Shown piece by piece: positions 56,801 through 64,000 of a stretch of 64,000 nucleotides of DNA. The stretch's first letter is position 1. Each line of letters starts with the position of its first letter. The position numbers and the translations under genes are program-made. The stretch comes from Porites lobata (lineage: Eukaryota > Cnidaria > Anthozoa > Scleractinia > Poritidae), in the NCBI GenBank assembly GCA_942486035.1, contig CALNXK010000022.1:3242501-3306500 (forward strand). The letters run 5' to 3'. Below the pieces are notes generated by a model that was not told the DNA's origin, ran no database searches, and saw only the letters and a program-made list of their open reading frames with translations.

Positions 56801-59800
56801 ATTTCCCTCAATTGAAGCTCGGGATTCGGGATTTTGATGCAAAATGGGGGGGAGATTAGGGAATGAAAGTATGCGGGCGAGGTACGATACCAAAAATAAC
56901 CATCGGATTACGGGATTGCACGAAATTTTGGGTCGGGATTGAAGGATTGAACGACCCTATTGGGGACCCTCCCTGTACTCATCCCCGTCTTTGAGCCAGT
57001 GAGGGGTAACAAAGTACGGATTCAGGAGAACAGCCGAAGTCTAGCCTAGGTGCAGACGTCTCCTGTTTCCTTTGCTGTCGCTACACGTAGGCTACGAAAA
57101 TCGATCAACAGACAATCCGGGAAATTTCTTGAAATTTGACTTCTCTCGGGCAGGAGTGAATTACTATTTGGAATTCCCTTTTCGTTCGTCCTTGGGAATG
57201 TTTTGTCTTTATCATTGAGTACGCCCAAATCTAATTAATATTTGAGGTACGCTCTATAGGGAAACAAGTCGAAGATTACAATGTTAACTGTTCTAAGTTC
57301 GATAACAACGGTCGATTGGAACTGGAGGGAATTTCAAAATTTAAACAACACCAACACCAACAGTTTGACAAAAGCATTGACAAATAAATTAAAACTTAAA
57401 TAATCAAAAAATTTTAACTCATATCGATAAGGACGTCAAGCTTACCTGACGATGTTCCTCATGAGAAGGAAAAAAGCATCCTTGGCAGAGACACAGAAGT
57501 TCTTCCCGTGAATGGCAATCTATTAAAGGCGTAACAATAAGCATTCCAACTCAGCTTACGGTTGGCAGTCGGTGACACATACTGGGGAGCCCCGTAGCAA
57601 CAGCGGATTAGGAAAATGCGTTCCTTTGGGGTCTTATCCCATACATATTACTGCTACTGGGACGAAGAATACAGTACTACCACCCTCTAGCAGACACAAG
57701 GTGGACCCCCATCCCCCCGAAATGGTAGGAAAATGAAAAAATGGGGTCGTTATAACAGGGGTAAATAATAGTATTGGGATGTTGTCCCATTAATTTTACT
57801 GCAGCTCCGGCGAAGAATATCATTCCTTATCTACTTTTCGAACTCGGTTGGAACCCCGATTTAACAGGGAAAGGGTAAAATGCATTCCTTATAACACGAA
57901 TACATAACTGTTATCGAGGTGTTATCCTCTACATTCGACTGTAACTAGGGCGAAGAATATCACTTCTTATGCACTGAAGTACTACCCCATGATCGACGTT
58001 GGTGGATGATTCCAGCAAGAAAAAACAGCCTGCGTAGCCAGCGAATGAGAAACTTGGGGCGCACATCGTTTATCTCGCGTCCCGTATTTCTTATTCGCCT
58101 GTCACGCATCCTAAGGAAAACAAGACAAAGCCAATGTAGCGGATAAGATCCTTCCTTCGATCCTGATATAACATATCCCCGTTGTACCAAATGCATTTAG
58201 CCATTTCCCTGTTATATCAGGTTTCCAGTTGGGTCTGCCAGGGAGTGGTACTACAACCAGCAAATTTCATCCCTTTACGCCGGGTGTCAATCGAGGTCTA
58301 GTAATGTATGATTAACTCTGGAGTCTTTAAAAAAAATCCTCATGGTGCGAATCCTGATTTTGGGATTATTCACCAATACTGTGGATCTTATGAGCTGAAG
58401 AGGTAACAAAAAAGGTACTGACCATAATGTAAGCATTCTTGTTGAGAAATTTCAGAAACTTCTCCAAGCACCAGAAGCAGCATTTAAGGCATCTGCAAAA
58501 TAACAAGGGATTACTTAATCACAAAGCAACCTTGCGCTTGAAACAAAAAGCCTCGCTTTACTCTAGCTGTGGTACTTGTGGTGCTTACTAGTTTCACTTA
58601 AGTAAGGAGACGTTTAGCATAAAGAAAGGTGGAAGCCGCCCGTTACCCCTAGATGATAAGGATTTAGTGGAATCACAGCTAATAAAAACATGAATGCTGC
58701 TTCTGCTTACTTGACAAGGTATTTAGCGATCTGGCTTTGCTGTCCGGGTGGACCTGTTGAAAGTAACCAAACGTGTAGGTCAATACCCTGCAATACCAAA
58801 GCAATTTAGCTGAGCGCAAAGCCAACCAAACAGTAGATCGAGACCGCAGAAACGCGAGGAGAGAGGGACAATAACTACTTTCCTATGCCCCACTTCTCGT
58901 CCTCTCATCCGCCGCCTGGTCCCCCCGAGCACCCTCCCCCTTTGGAATGAACACTGTCTGAAGCCTTGCGCTCGGTAGGTTACAGTAACGCCTGCTAATC
59001 AGTAAGAAACAAGAGAAAACAGGGTGATATAGACCGCAAAAAGTCGTCCTTCTTCCCTCAGAGCTACGCTCGCCAAGTAAAATTGAGACTCAAAAGAAAA
59101 ATAAGAGGCTTTCCGCAGTCTTAGAGTGATGTTACCTCCATTAAGCTTATGATCCAGGTATTCTAGACCAGCTCTGATCAGCTGCACAATGGCAATGATG
59201 AGTGATCCAAAAGCAAGTGAGCCAGTATGGTACCTAGAACATAAAAATAGGTTAAAAGAAAACAAAAAGTTGAATTCAATTACTGGCGAAAAGAGGGGTA
59301 GGTAGGTAAGAAAGCAGGTACGTATAGTCAAGTGGGTGTAGCCTGAGTATAAGGCCTTTCTTATGGGTTAGAGGAGAGACGATTTTAAATGGGGGAGAGG
59401 CTGCCAACCCTTTTCGCTTGGACTTTTCCTTCCTCACCCTCCCCCAAGAAACGCCTGATACTCAGGCTAGGTGGGTGAGTAGCAGAAAATAACACAGTAA
59501 AGGAAGAGTGGATGGATGAATGGATGAAGTGGAACAACAAACAGCAGTACCTTAACGTGCGGAAAAATGATGCTGTCACCGCAAATTTCGGAATGTCCTA
59601 ATAAAAGAACAACAATAATTGCAATTAGTTATGAAGCAAATGACTGCCAGAGATTGCCTTAAATTATCACTCGCTAGAATTGGTCAGGTACACGAGCTCA
59701 AAAAAAAAAAGAAGAGCAGAAAAGAGGCGTTGGGAGTAAACACCATTTAGCATCTTAATAATAAAACTAAATTAGTCGCAGCTATATAATAACTTAAATT

Positions 59801-62800
59801 ACCCCCCTTCACTACCATAAATAACCAAAACATAACTTGAAACATAACTCTGAAAATGCTAACAAATGGTACCACACAAAAGTACCACTTAAAAAGGATT
59901 TCGTCCACAGACCCTACAAAATGGCAACTTTATTTTCTTTTTTCGTCTTAACTAGTTTATTACAGAACTTCATTGAAGTCACTGAAGTCTTTGGGAACGC
60001 ACCCTAATCCAGCACTTACAGTTTTCTTGTCCCAGGCCCAGTAGTAGGAGGCAAATGCACCGGCAAGCACACACTGGCCAAGAGCTATGATGAAATTCAT
60101 GACCCAGAACCAGCCAAACAAATGGTAAACTTGCATGCGGAACAAATGTCTGTTCACAAACAGGGAATTAAAAACAAAACGGGCATCAGCCATGATGACC
60201 TGACATAGAAGGAGTTTCAAACTGAAAGGGTTTTTGGATATCCGAGATCACCTCGTTAAAGGTGGGCATTAGGGATTCTGAGGAGAAAGCTAGGGAGGCG
60301 GAATTCGGGATAGTCGTTACGAACGGAACACGCAGAATCCCACGCAAAAGTTATGAGGACTCCTGACGTTCAGGATCGCACGAGGCGCAAGCCGCGAAAC
60401 TGGCGAACCAAATCTTTCGCGACTTGCTGGGAAATCTGTCATTTCGGTCTGAAAAAAGCCTAAAACGATTAACAAATGAATTTTATGGCTGTGAAAAAGT
60501 AAAGAAAACGTTCCAGTTTCCTGATTTATTCAAATTTAAAAGACAGGGAATTTACAGCAGTTAACAGGGATGCAAAGGATCTATACAAAGTATACGAAAG
60601 GGGAAACTTTTTCGGTCAAAAATGGCATATAAAACCTTAAGGGTTGGACCTCGGGGCGGAGCCTCCCCGGAAAAAAGTTTGTCAAGTACCCTACCTCCAA
60701 CCCCCCCACCACACCGCCTCCGGGGGGTCGGGATGACAGTAATAAATTAATCTATCGAGTAATCTAAAGAAAGGGTGTCCTCGTCATTATTTTAGTGAAC
60801 TCTGTCATCGTATAGCATAAGGGTGGAATGTTTTGTAGGGGAATTGAACCGCTACAAGAAAGTAAGAAAATCTTGCTTGGCTTGGGACAATTCCTACATG
60901 TCTTCCTGTATTGTATTATATTTTGGCTAAATAAAATTGGACTGAACTGAACTGAGCTAATAAATCCTGATGTATTTCAAAAGTTGATACTCACTCATCG
61001 CTGGTAAAATCCACAAAATTACACGTTTTGTTGCTTAAGCCAGAACTGACGCTGTCAAGTTGAGACCTTAGTTCCTATAATCAAACAAAGAAAACAGTCC
61101 CGATATAGTTTTTACTAACAACACAACGTAGCTTTAATTTTGTGTAATAAACTATACATTAACGTGGGTTCAATATGATTGTCCGAGTACGTTTCAGGGG
61201 CACTCAACGATGGTTTCCACCCAAATTCATTTAAAATACTTTTTAGGCTATCCAGAGTGTTTTTAGACCTCTAGAAATGCATTCTAAGCGGCGCTATAAA
61301 ATTTGTATCTGTTCGGTCATCCTAGGACAACCTGAGTCTTTTCGAAATTACAAGGGCTTCAGTATTATTTTCCCGAAAATTTTAGATGCAATTTAGCGCA
61401 TTACGAAAAAGAAATTTTTTTTTATTCCTCTCTCCATCACATTTTTGAATCCGAAAATCTAAGCTTTCCTTTTTGATACGACAAATAGCCTACCTGGGGT
61501 GTGAAATGTGAAAATCAAACTTCAGAAAATCGTAGAGAATTTAATAAATTAGCTTCGAAATTTGTACGTGAATGGAACGGTCATCTAGAAATTGTCAGCC
61601 TTCCTCAAGTAATAAAAAATTCTAGGCCATACTTGCTTCTCTGAACAGATATTTTACAGAAAACAGTCATTGGGTGCCCCTGACATTTAGCCCTTAATCT
61701 AGGAATGTAGGCGACAACGACTGACGTTACAACAGTCTGTATCAAAGTCATGATCTCCAGAGTCATCAGTACAGTCTGTCGACCTCTAGTAATAGGGCCA
61801 CCCTTGGAGAAGGGGCAAGTGCAGGTTCACGTGATAGAGGTTCAGTTTAAAGTGAATTACTAACAGCTCCGTCAGCTGGGACTTTGGTAACCGGCCGCCA
61901 AAAACTGAGACGATGGCTGCTTAACAGCAAGAATGAAAGTGCTACAGAGGATAGTTTGCTACACAGCGGTTTTTAGTGTCGTCACGCAACGCTCCTCCCC
62001 ACTAACGTTCGACCACAAAGACAAAGACCGGGAAAGGAATGTGGGCTTTTCTCGTGTTCTCCCAACACCCCAAGTGGGTTATCCCGGGGGGTTATCACGC
62101 CGGTAAACCCATAGAAAGTGTGGTCTAATGCTTTTATAAAATAACTTTAAAGTATATCTCAGTTTTCTACAAGATTACCGACACAATAAACCATAGGTTT
62201 TTAACCAATCAGAACGCGCGTACTTACATCATCACAAACTTGTCCATTCTGTGTATCATTGGAGACCACTTGAAACTGAGGTTCTCCCGCGGTGACAAGG
62301 AAGCTTATGTGGTGTTAAGAAAATTCTTGGAATGAAAGGTTTGAACCTAAGGCCGGGTTGTTCAAAGCTGGGTTGAGATAACCCTGGATTAGTGCGAAAT
62401 ATAAATTCAAATTTGAAAGATTAAAAGGCAAATTCAGTTGATTTCTTTTTGTTTACAATTTGATGATTGGAAGCTCAAAAAAGAAAATTTTGCGAGAAAA
62501 TGCTCGTGTACGAAAGAAAAGGAAACCTGGATTAAAATTTAATCACAGGTTAGCACTAATCGACCTTCGAACAACTGGGTCCAGAAGTCCTTTCATATTA
62601 AGTAGGTGGAGTATGATTATCCGCGTGAGTGTTCTCCTTAACAGGCCTGTTGCTGGCATTGAATGGCGTTTCGACAACCTGTGCGGTAGTCATCTTCAGA
62701 GTCAAAGTTAGTTGTATTACGTCAGGTTTCTACAGGAATGATGTCCTGCAAAAGTCCAACGAAAACGTAGCGGGGGGGGGGGGGGGGGGGAGTAAAAGGA

Positions 62801-64000
62801 AACGTAGAGGGTAACAAAAGGTCAAATTTTGCTCAATACGACATTTGATTAACAGCTACATAATCAACGAGCAGCAATTTGTTGTGATTACACGCACCTC
62901 ATTTCATTATTTACTTAAAGAGTTGTAACAAATAAACACTCTGGCTTCTCCACAGAGGCCTCTTTTATGACAGCATACATAACATTTTTATCGTAGGGAG
63001 CACAGGGGAAGGGAAAACTAACTACAATAATTCACATCAAGAGACAAAGGATACGCTAAAACGCCAACAAACCAGCCAAAGAGTAAGATCTGAAGCAACC
63101 ACGGAATAACAGGGAAGAACAGTGCGAAGGGAACTGAAGATATAGCCCTAACAAAAACAAACAAACGAACAACAATGACACTGTTAACAATTTTGAATTC
63201 AAACAAAGAGCGGGATTATGTACACATGTATGCTGCCAAAAGTCCACGTGCAAGTCTACGTATGAATGTGCACTGCACTGTTAATGTAGGACATGAAAGG
63301 CTAAAATGCTTTCACCAAAACAAAATCCAGGTTTAAGCGACACTTTCAAGACTTAGATCGGACTGATGTGTATGTCTAACTCAATGCATGTATTAAGCCT
63401 CTTGCAAACGGACCCAACATTGTTGGATGTTATATGTTGCCTCCGTTTGCACACCCTGTTTCATGTTGTTGGGACTTGTTGCGCAAAGTTTGAAACTGGT
63501 CAAACTTTTAGCTATGCCAACAAAGTTGGGAGTTGTTGCGTCCATTTGCACGTAGGTTTTATAAATCCCTTGACATCAGATGATAATAAATGACATAGTA
63601 TGATAAACAGAATATTAGGGCTGTACTCTAGCAGCGCTCAGTGGCCCGTGATGTCTAACTTTTGTTCTTGGGCAACTAGGAAATCTTAGTTTTTGCATAG
63701 AAATCACATGCTGGGCAACCTGATTTTTACAGATTCAGAGCATTGAGCTCCCTTACGATTTATATTCTTAGAGTACAGCCTCGAATATTAAAAATGTCTC
63801 CTCCATGTAAAGAAGTATACATTGACTGGGTAAGTAAAAAAAGGACAGTGATTTTCTTGTACACAATAGTAAAAAACAACACTAAAATTGGATGATGCTT
63901 CAACTTGTTAATGGTGTCCTGATGACGCCAAATCTAGATGAAGATCATGGTAAAGGTTAGATATTACAAGCTCACCTGCTGCCTTCTTTGATAATTTGAA
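53885..64000 (-). CDS. SLC44A2: Choline transporter-like protein, SLC44A2/CTL2-like, C-terminal half (5' partial)
   Basis: This is a multi-pass membrane transporter of the CTL/SLC44 family (choline, in some members also ethanolamine or thiamine derivatives). Fourteen exons are in the window: 63976-64000 (partial), 63055-63147, 62228-62303, 60995-61074, 60020-60149, 59551-59597, 59136-59233, 58711-58753, 58423-58492, 57446-57519, 56382-56452, 54738-54802, 54563-54647 and 53885-53994. All phases agree and they encode about 354 residues, roughly the C-terminal half. Diagnostic blocks: ALGQCVLAGAFASYYWAW, RYHTGSLAFGSLI, CCFWCLEKFLKFLNKNAYIM, HGKNFCVSAKDAFFLLMRN, VVVLDKVTDFILFLG, and ERNDGSQEKPYYMSKSL near the end. 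The tail SKSLRKILGKKNKK resembles human CTL2 more than CTL4 or CTL5, so the paralogue call is by tail similarity. Upstream exons lie beyond 64000. Confidence 0.95.
54121..54293. mobile_element. AGCCTGTTCCAGG MITE, 173 bp
   Basis: AGCCTGTTCCAGGCTATCAG and CTCGGAACCTGGAACAGGTT are inverted ends. It lies between the last two SLC44A2-like exons. Confidence 0.7.
54421..54534. mobile_element. TAGCCTGCGAATACAGTCGCC hairpin, 114 bp
   Basis: TAGCCTGCGAATACAGTCGC then CTCTCAT is mirrored by ATGAGAGGCGACTGTATTTG then AACAGGAGGCTA. It ends 29 bases from SLC44A2-like exon 54563-54647, in the downstream intron. Confidence 0.8.
54929..55229. mobile_element. 300-bp element, copy 2, inverted relative to copy 1
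   Basis: Starts with TATTCCTCGAGCACGAATGG and the GAGTCAATAGCCC hairpin and ends TAGACCACTAGTTGGATTTT. It is the reverse complement of 50938-51215 at moderate divergence. It lies between SLC44A2-like exons 54738 and 56382. Confidence 0.75.
55471..55613. mobile_element. CCCCGGTTGTTCAAACG hairpin, 143 bp, nested
   Basis: CCCCGGTTGTTCAAACGTCG then GATAGCGCTATCCACCGGAT pairs with the opposite arm (CCGGTGGATAGCGCTATCCA then ACGTTTGAACAACCGGGG) over about 60 bases. AGG lies on both sides, a possible 3-bp duplication. A diverged copy is at 15741. Confidence 0.85.
55765..55988. mobile_element. GGGMGCTTTCC MITE, 224 bp, nested, TAA-flanked
   Basis: GGGCGCTTTCCAAAAGTCAG and CTGACAAATGGAAAGCTCCC are inverted, with TAA immediately on each side (TCTAA on the left, TAAACC on the right). 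It interrupts the host element exactly where copy 2 reads continuously. Confidence 0.8.
56769..56970. mobile_element. AGGGTCCCCAATAGG MITE, 202 bp
   Basis: AGGGTCCCCAATAGG starts it and CCTATTGGGGACCCT ends it, perfect over 15 bases. The interior is rich in CGGGATT words. It lies in the SLC44A2-like intron between exons 56382 and 57446. Confidence 0.85.
57614..57975. repeat. Degenerate tandem repeat, about 140-150 bp period, three units
   Basis: A conserved YACTGYARCT...CGAAGAATA word occurs at 57649, 57797 and 57937, each preceded by a KGTTRTCCY-like word. Units are considerably diverged and of unequal length. It is intronic. Confidence 0.6.
60595..60730. repeat. Dispersed repeat, second copy of the 50.4-kb sequence
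   Basis: Same orientation and block order as 50422-50540, followed by a C/G-rich run of CCCCC and CCGGGG. It lies in the SLC44A2-like intron downstream of exon 60995-61074 in the transcript. Confidence 0.7.
60780..60960 (+). mobile_element. LINE-like 3' tail with (ACTGA)n
   Basis: TTGTATTATATTTTGGCTAA then ATAAAATTGGACTGAACTGA ends in an ACTGA repeat, mirror of the one at 25840. No coding sequence remains. It is in the SLC44A2-like intron between the 60995 and 60020 exons. Confidence 0.45.
61194..61683. mobile_element. TCAGGGGCACYCA element, full copy, 490 bp
   Basis: TCAGGGGCACTCAACGATGG at the left and GTCATTGGGTGCCCCTGA at the right are inverted. A truncated copy is at 33833. No transposase ORF is present. 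It lies between SLC44A2-like exons 60995-61074 and 62228-62303. Confidence 0.75.
62351..62583. mobile_element. GGCCGGGTTGTTCAAAGC element, 233 bp
   Basis: GGCCGGGTTGTTCAAAGCTG and CGACCTTCGAACAACTGGGT are inverted ends. The first bases resemble the 55471 hairpin family, but the interior (AACCCTGGATTAGTGCG, TAAAATTTAATCACAGGTTA) differs. It ends 48 bases upstream of the SLC44A2-like exon 62228-62303. Confidence 0.65.
62598..62710. mobile_element. CATAAGTAGGTGGAATATGA family, partial copy 2
   Basis: Starts TTAAGTAGGTGGAGTATGAT, then TATCCGCGTGAGTGTTCTCC, with CATTGAATGGCGTTTCGACA and GGTAGTCATCTTCAGAG blocks matching the complement of copy 1. The right terminus is lost. Confidence 0.6.
62771..62790 (+). 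repeat. Poly-G run of about 19-20 bases
   Basis: An uninterrupted G run inside the SLC44A2-like intron, next to AGTAAAAGGAAACGTAGAGG. Length in the assembly may be inaccurate. Confidence 0.9.
63397..63556. mobile_element. CAACATG-rich element, copy 2, 160 bp
   Basis: Left CTTGCAAACGGACCCAACAT and right GTTGTTGCGTCCATTTGCAC are inverted; an internal GCAAACGGAGGCAACATAT-like segment repeats the theme. Related to 38328-38545. Confidence 0.6.
63618..63782. mobile_element. GGGCTGTACTCTA-family MITE, copy 2, 8-bp TSD
   Basis: GGGCTGTACTCTAGCAG starts it and TTAGAGTACAGCCTC ends it. GAATATTA at 63610-63617 and 63783-63790 is a perfect 8-bp direct duplication, the size made by hAT transposases. The element is in the SLC44A2-like intron nearest the window end. 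Confidence 0.8.

Noticed and set aside
60150..60199. Longer version of the SLC44A2-like exon using the acceptor at 60199
   Set aside because: The upstream exon ends in phase 2, which fits the acceptor at 60149 (with a good pyrimidine tract) but not the one at 60199; the resulting sequence joins DE to HLFRMQ in family register.
1..64000. A new multi-gene defence, biosynthetic or mobile system
   Set aside because: The four genes are ordinary animal genes or a single small unknown, and no operon-like cluster, integrase, transposase or reverse transcriptase ORF is present; novelty here is confined to the small gene and the MITE families.

Overview
This window is eukaryotic nuclear DNA, most likely from an anthozoan cnidarian and probably a stony coral. 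The evidence is short GT-AG split exons separated by 0.3-4 kb AT-rich introns, animal-specific gene families, no large intact transposon ORF, and a very high density of short hairpin or inverted-repeat elements. The species assignment is an inference. Exon models were built by hand from splice-site motifs, reading-phase agreement and remembered family sequences; no database search was possible.

All four genes that can be supported lie on the minus strand, so they read from high to low coordinates. (1) 64000 to 53885: the C-terminal half (14 exons, 5' end outside the window) of a choline transporter-like protein, SLC44A2/CTL2-like. (2) 49512 to 35783: a complete 18-exon nicotinamide phosphoribosyltransferase (NAMPT), 481 residues, with all junction phases consistent. 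(3) 33092 to 31133: a three-exon, 151-residue protein of unknown function with a basic C-terminus. (4) 30915 to at least 909: an FKBP15/WAFL-like gene of at least 31 exons, with a WH1-like domain, an FKBP domain, a Pro/Gln-rich linker, a long coiled coil and an acidic tail. Its last exon probably lies beyond position 1. The four genes have no evident common pathway: choline transport, NAD salvage, an unknown, and an endosome/actin-linked scaffold.

The non-coding space is dominated by repeats. Position 1 begins with a 55-bp minisatellite. Introns and intergenic DNA carry more than 30 recognisable short inverted-repeat elements. Several have clear target-site duplications: TTAA at 4160-4749, TTA at 5570-5755, 6-bp duplications on two copies of one family at 19103 and 44432, and an 8-bp duplication at 63610-63790. 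A repeat graveyard lies in 49.5-56.1 kb, with three copies of one hairpin family in 2.3 kb, two inverted copies of a 300-bp element, and elements nested inside elements. tRNA-derived SINE-like sequences, LINE-like tails and simple repeats are also present.

The points most worth checking are a frame break in the GAA/GAG tract of the FKBP15 tail exon, retained FKBP active-site residues in a family whose human member lacks some of them, the small unknown gene packed 217 bp upstream of FKBP15, and the nested and TSD-flanked MITE families.
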